A stretch of 33,245 bases of DNA from Planctomycetota bacterium. Its GTDB lineage: Bacteria; Planctomycetota; Phycisphaerae; SM23-33. The DNA lies in contig JAPLNA010000159.1 in NCBI GenBank assembly GCA_026693065.1, positions 1 through 33,245 of the forward strand. Reading direction: 5' to 3'. Positions 8,204 to 17,723 of the stretch are shown here, one piece after another (the stretch's first letter is position 1; every line of letters starts with the position of its first letter). The notes below the pieces were generated by a model. The model saw only the letters and a program-made list of their open reading frames with translations. It was not told where the DNA came from and did no database searches. A program made the position numbers and the translations under genes.

Positions 8204-8253
8204 TTCTTTCTTCTTCTTCTTTTTCTTCTTCTTCTTCCAACCGCTTGCGGTTT
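8204..8253. repeat. Polypurine/polypyrimidine GAA-type tract and short palindrome
   Basis: On the minus strand the leader between groEL and groES carries about 35 bases of GAA/GAAAA repeats (8204-8238) directly after the palindrome ACCGCAAGCGGT. A similar palindrome, AGCCGCAAGCGGCT, lies next to it. The same palindrome followed by AAGAAGAAGAA recurs at 1947-1971 at the end of dgt on the plus strand. The tract lies upstream of the groES ribosome binding site. Its role is unknown. Confidence 0.7.
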
Positions 8254-8281
8254 CGCAGCCGCTTGCGGCTTCGCGATCCGA

Positions 8282-9988
<1,707 letters not shown>

Positions 9989-10502
9989 ATCTACCATCTC
10001 CTTCAGGTTGTTTTTTGCCAACTACTTACACGTCGCCTTCGAGCCGCTCCAGCCCGACGCGCTGCCTTAAACAGCCGCGTAACGGCGACCACCCCTCAAA
10101 TAGCAACCCCTATGCCGCGAGTTTTATCCACCGTTCCGGCAACGCCTTAGCCAAAACTCCCGGGCCGTGCCCTCCCTCCGAAATCTGCCACACTTGCACC
10201 CTCCGCCCCCACCCGCGCGCAATTTGACAGGCCCCGCTCCGCCCGCTTCAGGTCGGGCGGAGAAACTGGGCAATGTGCGGCCTTTATGCCGGCAGCTCTC
10301 CCAGGCCCACGGCACCCTTGCATCGCCATCCAAAGCGTCAGTGGACCTCCCTACCGATTCCCAACGCCATGCGGAAATCCCCCTATGCCCTAAACGGGGA
10401 CTGGGCCGATGGGACCCAGCCGCCGTTGTTACATATACTTCGGTGAAGAAGTACCGGCGCGGCCTCATGGGGGCTCCGTCGGCACGGCGGAAAGGCTAGC
10501 CG
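9989..10502. other. 514-bp divergent intergenic region
   Basis: This gap separates the start of groEL (minus) from a small hypothetical gene (plus). I searched it for an inverted TTAGCACTC/GAGTGCTAA operator and saw none. On the plus strand a TATACT at 10434-10439 is a plausible -10 box for the gene at 10503, with no convincing -35. No clear -35/-10 pair for groEL stands out, and no gene or RNA is recognisable. Some short frames are open, but they lack start sites and family resemblance. Confidence 0.5.
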
Positions 10503-10874
10503 ATGACAATCCAACGCAGTGCCCCGGTCGACGAAGACACCCTGGCCGCAATGGCCGATGGCGACGTCGACTACCCCGGCGACGCCGACCTGGCCGCCGG
10601 GGGGCGGCTCGCTCGAAAACGCGCCGTCGACTGGCATCGGCGAATTCAGGGGCGGAACGCCCTTGTCAGCCGGCAGATCTGGAAGTCGCTGGCCCAGCGA
10701 ATGGCCGGGATCTCCTACCTCGCCGAGGCCTTGGCCGAACGGATGCTGCTCGAGAACCCCGGCGAGTCGCAACAGGCCAAACACATCGCCCAACTGTCCG
10801 CCGACGCCGTCCGCGAGGCCTGCCGACTGGCCAAGACCCTCGCACCCAACGACGAGAAGCAGTCCCTGAAGTAG
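10503..10874 (+). CDS. Small hypothetical protein
   Basis: The 123-residue protein is soluble, with an acidic N-terminal third (VDEDTLAAMADGDVDYPGD) and a basic, helical C-terminal part rich in Ala, Arg and Leu. I recognise no domain. A GGAAAGG stretch lies 8 bases before the ATG. A strong terminator follows at once, so it is probably a single-gene transcript. Codon use and base content match its neighbours. It is oriented away from groEL and may share control with it, but nothing in the sequence shows that. Confidence 0.7.
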   Translation: MTIQRSAPVDEDTLAAMADGDVDYPGDADLAAGGRLARKRAVDWHRRIQGRNALVSRQIWKSLAQRMAGISYLAEALAERMLLENPGESQQAKHIAQLSADAVREACRLAKTLAPNDEKQSLK

Positions 10875-10876
10875 GA

Positions 10877-10917
10877 CCGGGGGCGATTTGCTCAGTCGCC
10901 CCCGGCCCGTAGTTTTT
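10877..10917 (+). terminator. Rho-independent terminator
   Basis: A perfect 10-bp stem, CCGGGGGCGA with TCGCCCCCGG (10877-10886/10896-10905), has a 9-base loop. It is followed by CCCGTAG and five T at 10913-10917. It begins two bases after the stop of the gene at 10503. Confidence 0.85.
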
Positions 10918-11066
10918 CGCCCTTTGCCCTTTGCCTTTGCTCCGCTCCTGGTGAACCGGCACGCGCCGGAAATGCGCTCACGCTCTTGCAGAAAGAGGGG
11001 AACCCGCGACAATGACACCCGTCGGCCTCGGAAATAACCGCGGCCTCGAACGACGGGAGTCAGCGG

Positions 11067-13058
11067 ATGGCGAACGACATCAACACGCGGGTGGCCTTCG
11101 AAGGCCGAAAGCTCGTTTACAGGAACGGCTGGGAAACGGTCACTATCCAGGCCTGGGGCCCCGACGGGCTTCGCGTGCGAGTGACCCCCACCGGCGGGCG
11201 GCAGACCTCCGATTGGGCGCTGGATATCCCGCTCGAGACCGACGGCGAAGTCCAGATAACCCCCGATGAAGCCACGCTGCGCAATGGGAAAATCTCCGTC
11301 CGCCTCCGCGACATCTACACCCAGGGCGGGCACATGGAGTTCTTCCGCCATCACGGGCCGGGCCTCCAGGACAAGACCCCCATCCTCAGCGAGGTCAACT
11401 ACGTCGTCTACGCCCACAACCCCGCCGTGCGGTCGTTCAAGCCCGTCGGCGAGGGGCTCTTCCAGGCCGAGCTGCACTTCGCCGCCAAAGACGGCGAACG
11501 CTTCTACGGCATGGGCCAGAACGCCGCCGACCACCTGAACCTCAAGGGCCAGGTGATCGACCTCTACCAGCGGCACGTGAAGGCCGTCGTGCCCTTCGTC
11601 GTCTCCAGCGAAGGGTACGGGTTCCTGTGGAACAACCCCTCGCTCGGCCGGGCGGAGTTCGGCGTCAATCGCACGCGGTGGGTTTCGTATGGCTGCCGGC
11701 AGATGGACTACTACATCACCGCCGGGGACTCCTACGCCGACATCCTGTCCCACTACGCCGACGCCACCGGGCACGCCCCGGAGTTCCCCTACTGGGCGTC
11801 GGGCTTCTGGCAGTGCAAGCTTCGCTACGAGACGCAGGAGCAGTTCCTCGCCACGGCCCGCGAGTTCAAACGCCTCGGCCTGCCGCTTTCGGTGCTCGTG
11901 ATCGACTTCCTGCACTGGGACGTGCTGGGCAACTGGAAGCTCGATCCGAAGTTCTGGCCCGACCCGCCCGCCATGGTCAAGGAAACCGACGCGATGGGCG
12001 TGCGGATCATGATCTCGCCCTGGATCCTCGTCAACCCCGCCAGCGAGAACTACCCGTACATGAAGGAGCACGGCCTGCTCACCGGCTCGCTCGACGGGGC
12101 GAAGGACACCGTCGATTTCGGGGGCCCGGCCTACCAGTACGACCCCACCAACCCCCAGGCCCGCGAGTTCCTCTGGAGCAAGTGGAAGGCTAACTACGTC
12201 GACCTGGGAATCCGCACCTTCTGGCTGGACACCTGCGACGAGGCCCACGAGATCGGCGACTACGACCAGGTGACCTACCACATCGGCCCGGCCCGGGAGT
12301 GTCACTCCTTCTTCGTCGTCGCCCATCAGAAGAACGTCTTCGAGGGCCTCCACGCCGCCGGCGAGCACGAGGTCGTCACCATCTGCCGAAACGCCTGGGC
12401 CGGCAGCCAACGATACGGCGCCTGCCCCGCCCCGCACGACATCATGTCCTGCTTCGAGCACCTCGACCAGTACATGAAGGCCGGGCTCAATATGATGATG
12501 AGCGGCATCCCCTGGTGGAACTGCGACATCGGCGGGTTCGTCACCTTCGACCCCGAGACCCCCCTCTTCCACGAACTGATCGTCCGCTGGTATCAGTGGG
12601 GCGTCTTCATGCCCGTCTTCCGCACGCATGGCTGCCGGAAAAACAACGAGCCCTGGAACCTCGGCGGCGACTCCTACCGCCACGTCCGAGCCTGCCTGTT
12701 CCTCCGCGAGCGCCTCCGCCCCTACGTCATGGCCCAAATGAAACTCGCCTCCGCCCGCGGCCTGCCCCCCATGCGCCCGGTCTTCTTCGACTTCCCCGCC
12801 GACCCCCGGGCGGGCGTGGTCGAAGACGCCTACCTCTTCGGCCCCGACCTCCTCGTCGCCCCCATCCTCCACTACGAACAGCGCCGCCGTGACGTCTACC
12901 TGCCCGCCGGGGCCGACTGGACCGACGCCTGGTCCGGCCAAACCTTCGCCGGTGGACAGACCGTCACCGCCGTCGCCCCCATCGAACGCATCCCCGTCTA
13001 CATCCGCGGCAACCGCCCTGACCTCCTCGCCCTCTTTTCCGGTCTCTACGAGGAGTGA
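11067..13058 (+). CDS. Glycoside hydrolase family 31 (alpha-glucosidase/alpha-xylosidase type)
   Basis: This 663-residue enzyme probably cleaves terminal alpha-glycosidic bonds. After an N-terminal beta-sandwich with FYGMGQNAADHLNLKG, a (beta/alpha)8 barrel begins near residue 240 (PYWASGFWQCKLRYETQEQF). The nucleophile region is FWLDTCDE with Asp388. The acid/base region reads AGSQRYGACPAPHD with Asp458, where many relatives have WSGD. SGIPWWNCDIGGF (Asp487) is the usual +1-site motif. The C-terminal beta domains include YLFGPDLLVAPIL and YLPAGADWTDAWSG. No signal peptide is seen, so it likely acts on imported oligosaccharides. No sugar transporter is nearby. Substrate is not decidable from sequence alone. 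A poor GGAG-like site precedes the ATG. Confidence 0.93.
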   Translation: MANDINTRVAFEGRKLVYRNGWETVTIQAWGPDGLRVRVTPTGGRQTSDWALDIPLETDGEVQITPDEATLRNGKISVRLRDIYTQGGHMEFFRHHGPGLQDKTPILSEVNYVVYAHNPAVRSFKPVGEGLFQAELHFAAKDGERFYGMGQNAADHLNLKGQVIDLYQRHVKAVVPFVVSSEGYGFLWNNPSLGRAEFGVNRTRWVSYGCRQMDYYITAGDSYADILSHYADATGHAPEFPYWASGFWQCKLRYETQEQFLATAREFKRLGLPLSVLVIDFLHWDVLGNWKLDPKFWPDPPAMVKETDAMGVRIMISPWILVNPASENYPYMKEHGLLTGSLDGAKDTVDFGGPAYQYDPTNPQAREFLWSKWKANYVDLGIRTFWLDTCDEAHEIGDYDQVTYHIGPARECHSFFVVAHQKNVFEGLHAAGEHEVVTICRNAWAGSQRYGACPAPHDIMSCFEHLDQYMKAGLNMMMSGIPWWNCDIGGFVTFDPETPLFHELIVRWYQWGVFMPVFRTHGCRKNNEPWNLGGDSYRHVRACLFLRERLRPYVMAQMKLASARGLPPMRPVFFDFPADPRAGVVEDAYLFGPDLLVAPILHYEQRRRDVYLPAGADWTDAWSGQTFAGGQTVTAVAPIERIPVYIRGNRPDLLALFSGLYEE

Positions 13059-13157
13059 TTTCTCCCACCAGGAATCTCTATCCCAGGAGCGACTCCCCAG
13101 GGGCGGTTTACCGGGGTCTTCTACCTGTATGAAACGTTCCATCGCGCAATCGCTCGG

Positions 13158-13179
13158 CATGGTCACTTCAGTGACCATG
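13158..13179. terminator. Hairpin downstream of the GH31 gene
   Basis: A perfect 9-bp stem, CATGGTCAC with GTGACCATG, closes a TTCA loop about 100 bp after the GH31 stop. It is followed by a C/T-rich stretch (TCCCGCTTCTTCC) rather than a run of T, so terminator function is only possible. Confidence 0.4.
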
Positions 13180-13306
13180 TCCCGCTTCTTCCGGTCTCCG
13201 CTCTCGCGAGGTGTCCCAAAAACTCGTTGGTCAACCCCCCCGCGTTTGTAACTCTTTTTCCTGCAACCCCGCCCCACTTCCGCTCCTCCGCCCTCCCCTC
13301 AATTTC

Positions 13307-13361
13307 GGACACCTCAAGGACACCTCAAGGACACCTCAAGGACACCTGAAGGACACCTCGG
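13307..13361 (+). repeat. Five tandem 11-bp repeats (GGACACCTCAA)
   Basis: Units start at 13307, 13318, 13329, 13340 and 13351. The first three are identical, the fourth has one change and the fifth two. Degenerate copies continue to about 13390. The 11-bp period is close to one helical turn, so any bound protein would see the units on one face. Confidence 0.9.
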
Positions 13362-13407
13362 GGGTACTTGAAGGGCACCTCGGGGACACCCTCCCGGGGG
13401 AGGGTGA

Positions 13408-13531
13408 CCGGTAGCCCGTAGCCGGTAGCCAGGAAAAGAAACGGCCTGTGTATCTTCCTTCCCAATGTCATCGTCCTTCTCTCCCGCGGCCGGAGGCCGC
13501 TCCCCACCGGCTACCGGCTACGGGCTACCGG
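13408..13531. repeat. 23-bp perfect inverted repeat of the GTAGCC family
   Basis: The arm at 13408-13430, built of GGTAGCC/CGTAGCC units, is matched perfectly in inverse at 13509-13531. The same sequence appears a third time at 15020-15040 in direct orientation. The 78 bp between the arms includes the palindrome GCGGCCGGAGGCCGC. No gene lies inside, so this is a dispersed intergenic repeat. Confidence 0.85.
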
Positions 13532-13769
13532 CTCCTTTCCGTTCTCCGCGCGCATCTCGCCATTCATAATACATGGCAAATCCACAACCTTTTTCGCCCC
13601 CTTTCCTCCCGTCGTCGGCCGTAACTCCTTGCCCCGCCACGCGCCGATTTTTTTTCAGAATTATTTCGCCTGCGCAACTCCAGTTCGTTCGTAGTGCCCC
13701 CGTAAGGGGGTTCCCTTTCCCCGTCCGGTTTCCGGATGTGATAGCCAGTCGCCCGTACCCAGTTTAGCG

Positions 13770-13858
13770 GCCGACGGCACGTCGGCCTCTTCTTCTGTAG
13801 CAGTCCCGCTCTCTCGCACCTTCTTACGCCAGTGTGCTCTCGGTCGAAACCGTGGATG
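13770..13858. repeat. Hairpin-CTCTTCTTC module and a 49-bp dispersed segment
   Basis: A 7-bp stem (GCCGACG/CGTCGGC, 13770-13786) is followed by CTCTTCTTCTGT. A related hairpin plus CTCTTCTTCCGT lies at 15058-15093. Next to it, 13810-13858 matches 31895-31943 in the same orientation at roughly three of four bases. Both copies of the 49-bp segment lie 90-130 bp upstream of a plus-strand gene start. Confidence 0.6.
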
Positions 13859-13950
13859 CGGCAGGGCGGAATGCCCTTGCCAACCCACGACGGCCGGTTA
13901 CGATCTGGGAACCCGCCGGCGAGGGTCGCCGGCGAAACCCGGGAGTCACG

Positions 13951-14994
13951 ATGAGTCGTCAGCGAGCCCTGGAAGCCATCGCCGGCCGGCATTCCGACCG
14001 GGTCGCCCAATGCGAGTTCATCGCGCACGAGGCCTTGTTCCGCAAGGTCAGCGGGCTGGACCCGTACGAGAAGCCCCTCGAGTCGTACCTGGCGTATCTG
14101 GACCGCTACGACCTGGACGCCTCGCTGATCGGCGAGTTCGGCCCCCCCGCCCTCCGCGAGGGCCAGCAGCGACGCGAGGGCAAGCACGTCATCACCTCCT
14201 GGGGCCTGAGCCACACGGCCTGGCTGGCCGACCCGCTGTACAAAACCCCCGACGAGATCCTCGCCTTCGACCCGCGAACGCACGACCCCTCGAGCCTCCA
14301 GCAGAAGATCGACTCCTGGTGCGACGCGTGGGAGCGGGTCGAGCGGTGCGTCGGCGACCGCCTGTTGTGGATCCCCGGGCACTACCAGCTCGTCCTGCAC
14401 TACATGCCCTTCTACTGCGACTGGTCGGTGTTCATGGAAACGCTGATCACCCGCCCAGCCGACTGCCTGCCCCTGCTGGACCGCTGCACGGAATACACCC
14501 TCGACGTCTTCCGCGCGTTCGCGGCCACGCCCGCCCCCGTCGTCGTCGCCCACGAGGACCTGTGCAGCGCCCGCGGGCCGATCTTCAACCCAGCCTTCCT
14601 CCGCCGCGAAGTCTTTCCCCGCTTCGCCCGAATCTACGAGCCCTGCCTGCAGGCCGGCAAAAAAGTCCTCGCCGTCAGCGACGGGCTCATCGAGTCGATC
14701 GCCCCGGACCTGCTGGCCGCCGGCGCCTCCGGCCTGTTCCTCGAGCCCCACAACGACCTGTCCCGCATGATCGACCTGGTCGGCCCGGCCGGCCTCATCC
14801 TCGGCGGCGCCGACAGCCGCATCCTCACCACCGGAACCCCCCGCGACGTCGACTCGCACGTCCAGGCCGCCATGGCCCACGCCAAAGCCCTCCCCGGCTT
14901 CCTCTTCTGCCTGGGCGGCCAGGCCCCCAACAACGTCCCCCTGGAAAACCTCGAAACCTACTTCGCCGCCTGCCGCCGCTACGGGAAGAAATGA
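13951..14994 (+). CDS. Uroporphyrinogen decarboxylase (URO-D) superfamily protein
   Basis: The 347-residue protein fits the URO-D/MtaA-like (beta/alpha)8 superfamily, which includes haem-pathway decarboxylases and cobalamin-linked methyltransferases. Supporting stretches are MSRQRALEAIAGRHSDRVA at the start, VVAHEDLCSARGPIFNP in the middle, and the C-terminal series DGLIESIAPDLLAAGASG, GLILGGADSRIL and GTPRDVDSHV. In Planctomycetota such proteins are frequent outside haem operons, near sugar or oxidoreductase genes, so haem synthesis should not be assumed. The frame is open from 13834, but the ATG at 13951 follows GGGAG and gives the family N-terminus. It stands alone between two repeat-rich gaps. 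Confidence 0.85.
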   Translation: MSRQRALEAIAGRHSDRVAQCEFIAHEALFRKVSGLDPYEKPLESYLAYLDRYDLDASLIGEFGPPALREGQQRREGKHVITSWGLSHTAWLADPLYKTPDEILAFDPRTHDPSSLQQKIDSWCDAWERVERCVGDRLLWIPGHYQLVLHYMPFYCDWSVFMETLITRPADCLPLLDRCTEYTLDVFRAFAATPAPVVVAHEDLCSARGPIFNPAFLRREVFPRFARIYEPCLQAGKKVLAVSDGLIESIAPDLLAAGASGLFLEPHNDLSRMIDLVGPAGLILGGADSRILTTGTPRDVDSHVQAAMAHAKALPGFLFCLGGQAPNNVPLENLETYFAACRRYGKK

Positions 14995-15432
14995 CGCCTC
15001 CCCGGCCGGGCCCGGGTCGGGTAGCCCGTAGCCGGTAGCCCGTAGCCAGGTCTTGCGGCCGATCCGCCGCGGCGAATCGGCCTCTTCTTCCGTGGCGATC
15101 TCACGCAATCTGATCGGCCTCGTTCACACCAGGGCCCCCGAGAGAACCCCCTGTGGAGAGTTTCTCTCTTTGCCCCGGCGGGGCAATGGGCTGTCCGCCG
15201 AAGGCGGACGGGTGAAGTCCGCCGCTCTCCTCTCCACTCTCTCCCCGCTACTTTCTTGCGGGCCCCGCCCGCACGGGGTATCATCCGGCCGTGGAGACAA
15301 TCCAGGCCATCTCGGAGTTTCCCACCGCCCATTCATGCGGATCGTGAGGCGGGTGCTTCCGAAGGCAGAGGAATACATTGTGTCGCCCGAACCGGCGTGT
15401 GGTTCCCCAGATTTCGCAGGCGAGAACGTTAG
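14995..15432. other. 438-bp intergenic region with repeats
   Basis: It begins with a third copy of the GTAGCC repeat (15020-15040 and a partial unit to 15050), joined to the hairpin-CTCTTCTTC module (15058-15093). A GTCCGCCGAAGGCGGAC palindrome follows near 15200. The rest, up to the gene at 15433, shows nothing I can name. Base composition falls from very GC-rich to moderate toward the right end. Confidence 0.6.
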
Positions 15433-16008
15433 ATGAAACAAGAGGGCATCAAGCAATTCATCCGTTCCTCGGTTCGGGCCGAGAACGACAGGCCTGACAT
15501 GCATGAGTTGGAACGTTTGCTCGGCGACATGAGTACAGAGGCGCTCCAACTATTCTGGGCTCACTTTGCGGCAGACTGGGCGTACTCTGGGACAGTAAGG
15601 GTTCCTTATTGGAAGACAAGAGCACAGGAACGGATCCTTAAGGACGGCCTAGTGCGAATCGCATTCCACCCGAAGAAGATGGACAAGAACGGAAAGGGTA
15701 TCTTTGCGAGAGAGGATCTTGTGGACCATATCAAGACCCACCTGATCGAATACATTGGCGAGGAACGCCAACGCCGCGAGGAATACAAGAATCGCCCTTT
15801 CTCAAGAAAGATCGTCCCCATAGTAGGCAGTTTGGTGATCGTGGCGGTCGTTCCAGTCATGATCTGTTCTGTGCTCGCCCCGAAGTGGCGAGCCGCTAGC
15901 GAAATCCTGCTTGCGTCACTCTTGGGACTTTATATTCTGTCGGGCATATGTGCATCGACCATTGATCATTGGAAATCATGGCGGCTATCGAAGAAGACGG
16001 CCAAGTAA
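15433..16008 (+). CDS. Hypothetical protein with two C-terminal membrane segments
   Basis: The 191-residue protein has a charged, soluble N-terminal part (about 1-125) and two hydrophobic segments near residues 127-148 (IVPIVGSLVIVAVVPVMICS) and 156-174 (ILLASLLGLYILSGICAS), then a short basic end. I recognise no domain. Codon choice is less GC-biased than in the flanking genes (many AAG, AGA, ATT, GAA codons), which suggests acquisition by transfer. The ribosome binding site is weak. A cytosolic domain on two membrane helices recalls small defence or stress effectors, but that is only an architectural resemblance. Confidence 0.7.
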   Translation: MKQEGIKQFIRSSVRAENDRPDMHELERLLGDMSTEALQLFWAHFAADWAYSGTVRVPYWKTRAQERILKDGLVRIAFHPKKMDKNGKGIFAREDLVDHIKTHLIEYIGEERQRREEYKNRPFSRKIVPIVGSLVIVAVVPVMICSVLAPKWRAASEILLASLLGLYILSGICASTIDHWKSWRLSKKTAK

Positions 16009-16237
16009 TCATGAGGAACAGGGGACAGGTTTGTGCAACCTTGAAACCCGAGGATACCACACCCCACAATTCGTAGATTGCCGGTGGGTAGTTGCGGAGA
16101 CCGTACGACTTTGATGGGGGCGTTACTCTTGGTAACTGTCGCCATGAAGGCCGCCCGCGAAGGGACAAAAGTACGTGTGATATCCCGTGATGTTCGTGTC
16201 GCTGATGAACGCAACATGTTTGACGAGAGGAGATCCA

Positions 16238-16978
16238 ATGGCTTCCGAAGTATCCGACGATCAGATTCTGGAATGCCAGCGTGCTGTGGCAAATGGGATC
16301 CTCACGAAACTAAATACCATCCCGAAACCTGGCCCCGTAGCAGCCGCCATCGACATGATTGCAGGGCGACTCGTGGCGTCTGGGAATTCATTGCTCGTAC
16401 TCCGAAGAAACTCGCGACACGACTACGGGTTCGACGCGTTGTCGATTCTTCGGACCATGTACGACGTGACGCTGCAAGGCCTGTATATCCTGGCGGACCA
16501 AGCCAAGCAGGAAGAGCGGGCACGTTTGTACCTCGACTTTATGTGGGTCGAACGCAAGCAACGTATCGAACTCATGGACTCCAGCAAGACATGGCTCGCC
16601 AAGCGACTCAGCGGCAGTCCAATGCGTGCTAACGCGGAACCGGCGATCGAGGAAAGATTTGAGAGTGTCAAGGCAAAGTACACAGGCAAGAATAACAAGG
16701 TTCGCGGTGACTGGTTCCCGGGCAGACTTCGCGACCTCGCCAGGGCCACAGGGCTGGAAGCGGAATACCTGCTGATGCAGAAGTTCCTAAGCGGATTTGT
16801 GCATTCTACTCCGCTGACGATCATGATGGGGCCGGTTGTGCCCGATTTCTTGCTTATCGATTGGCACTGGCGCTTCGTATTTCGCATCCTCGGTTCGTAT
16901 GCTGAGGTCAAGGCAGTCACATTGGATGAGAAGGAGAACGGGTTGATAACCTTGAGCCGACAGAATGTCTTCGACTAG
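16238..16978 (+). CDS. DUF5677-like hypothetical protein
   Basis: This 246-residue, mostly helical protein has a middle region of the form LSILRTMYDVTLQGLYILAD, then RLYLDFMWVERKQRIELMD and FLSGFVHSTPLTIMMG. That pattern, with a conserved R-x-x-x-[ED] helix and a late H, resembles DUF5677, a family without known function often found in accessory regions. GAGGAG 7 bases upstream fixes the ATG at 16238 over an in-frame ATG at 16187. Codon use is less GC-biased than that of the chaperone genes, like the gene 229 bp upstream. The two may have arrived together. The family assignment is moderate. Confidence 0.65.
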   Translation: MASEVSDDQILECQRAVANGILTKLNTIPKPGPVAAAIDMIAGRLVASGNSLLVLRRNSRHDYGFDALSILRTMYDVTLQGLYILADQAKQEERARLYLDFMWVERKQRIELMDSSKTWLAKRLSGSPMRANAEPAIEERFESVKAKYTGKNNKVRGDWFPGRLRDLARATGLEAEYLLMQKFLSGFVHSTPLTIMMGPVVPDFLLIDWHWRFVFRILGSYAEVKAVTLDEKENGLITLSRQNVFD

Positions 16979-17073
16979 ATTTGACGGATCGGGGGCCACA
17001 CTACACATCTCGCCACTCGTGCGAATTTCGCGAGCCCAAAACCCCGGGCCCCTTCCCCGCGGCGGCCTACGGG

Positions 17074-17463
17074 CTAGCCGGCTTTCCTGGCCCGTGCCGG
17101 GCGTCGGGCGCGGGGTGGTTTGTTCGAGGGCCGGGCGGCCTGCTTCAAGGCGCGGTCGATCCGCTGGATGGTTTCGACGGAGGGGGTGTGCTTGCCCGTT
17201 TCGATGCGGCAGAGCGTCTCGACGCGGACCCCTGCACGGCGAGCCAGTTCCTTCTGGTTCAGACCGGCCGCCACGCGGTCGCGGATGATGCCCCGGGCGA
17301 TCGTCGCCCGGGCGAACGCCACGGCCGGGACGTTGCCTTCCCCGTCCGGCTCGGGCAGGGCGGGCAAGACGGCGGCCTTGGCCAGTTCCCGCAGACGTTC
17401 GTACTCGTCCCGCTCGACCACCATGAACATCTTGCCATTGACTTCAAATGTCGGCGTCTTCAC
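17074..17463 (-). CDS. XRE-family antitoxin / HTH regulator
   Basis: Read from a GTG at 17463 the protein has 129 residues. The N-terminus (FEVNGKMFMVVERDEYERL) looks like the short beta-helix start of Phd/AbrB-like antitoxins. A helix-turn-helix domain follows (AGLNQKELARRAGVRVETL, then RIETGKHTPSVETIQRI). The tail is basic and Pro/Arg-rich. It starts two bases after the toxin stop on the same strand, so the pair forms a toxin-first module. Members of this class bind and inhibit the partner toxin and repress their shared promoter. An internal ATG (MFMVVERD) is an alternative start. Confidence 0.82.
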   Translation of the reverse strand: MKTPTFEVNGKMFMVVERDEYERLRELAKAAVLPALPEPDGEGNVPAVAFARATIARGIIRDRVAAGLNQKELARRAGVRVETLCRIETGKHTPSVETIQRIDRALKQAARPSNKPPRARRPARARKAG

Positions 17464-17465
17464 GA

Positions 17466-17717
17466 TCAATCCTCGTAGATATCCTTCCGATGTCCGATCT
17501 TCTCTATCGTCACGCACTCGCCGCGGACATGGAACTGCACGCGGTAGTCGCCGGTTCTCAGCCGATACCGCCCGGCGAGGTTGCCCGTCAGCGGCTTGGC
17601 CCCACTGACGTCGGGCCAATCAGCCAACCGTTCGAACAGCCGCAGGACCCGCGTTTGAATCACGCGGGGCAGCGCCGCGAAGTCTTTCCGGGCCGATTCC
17701 GTGATCGTGACGTTCAC
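17466..17717 (-). CDS. RelE/ParE-superfamily toxin
   Basis: The 83-residue protein read from GTG 17717 fits the RelE/ParE fold: a helical hairpin (ARKDFAALPRVIQTRVLRLF), a loop with AKPLTGNLAGRYRLRTGDYR and a C-terminal strand pair ending VTIEKIGHRKDIYED. The R-x-R-x-GDYRV motif is typical of RelE-like mRNA interferases and of ParE-like gyrase poisons; sequence alone does not separate them. No ATG exists in frame near the start; longer frames run into repeat DNA, so the GTG is preferred. A good promoter ends 6 bases upstream, suggesting a leaderless message. The antitoxin gene follows immediately. Confidence 0.82.
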   Translation of the reverse strand: MNVTITESARKDFAALPRVIQTRVLRLFERLADWPDVSGAKPLTGNLAGRYRLRTGDYRVQFHVRGECVTIEKIGHRKDIYED

Positions 17718-17723
17718 CCCGTC

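Larger units (their letters stand above)
13059..13950. other. 892-bp repeat-rich intergenic region
   Basis: No credible gene lies here. From left to right it holds a 9-bp-stem hairpin, a five-unit 11-bp tandem repeat, a 23-bp perfect inverted repeat with about 80 bp between its arms, a hairpin followed by CTCTTCTTC, and a 49-bp segment related to 31895-31943. Long open frames cross it on both strands, but they follow the repeats and have no family resemblance. Confidence 0.7.

Noticed and set aside
9989-10160. CIRCE or other HrcA operator upstream of groEL
   Set aside because: No TTAGCACTC-spacer-GAGTGCTAA inverted repeat is present on inspection of either strand.
10383-13277. A 964-codon open frame on the minus strand
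   Set aside because: It is antisense to the GH31 gene, which has clear catalytic motifs; high GC keeps the opposite frames open, and the translation is low-complexity Gly/Val/Asp.
13307-13390. Possible CRISPR array
   Set aside because: The 11-bp units are head-to-tail without spacers and no cas gene is near.
16018-16030. ACAGGGGACAGGT, a motif reminiscent of sequences near IS200-like transposases
   Set aside because: It occurs once in the window, has no hairpin or transposase beside it, and could be chance.
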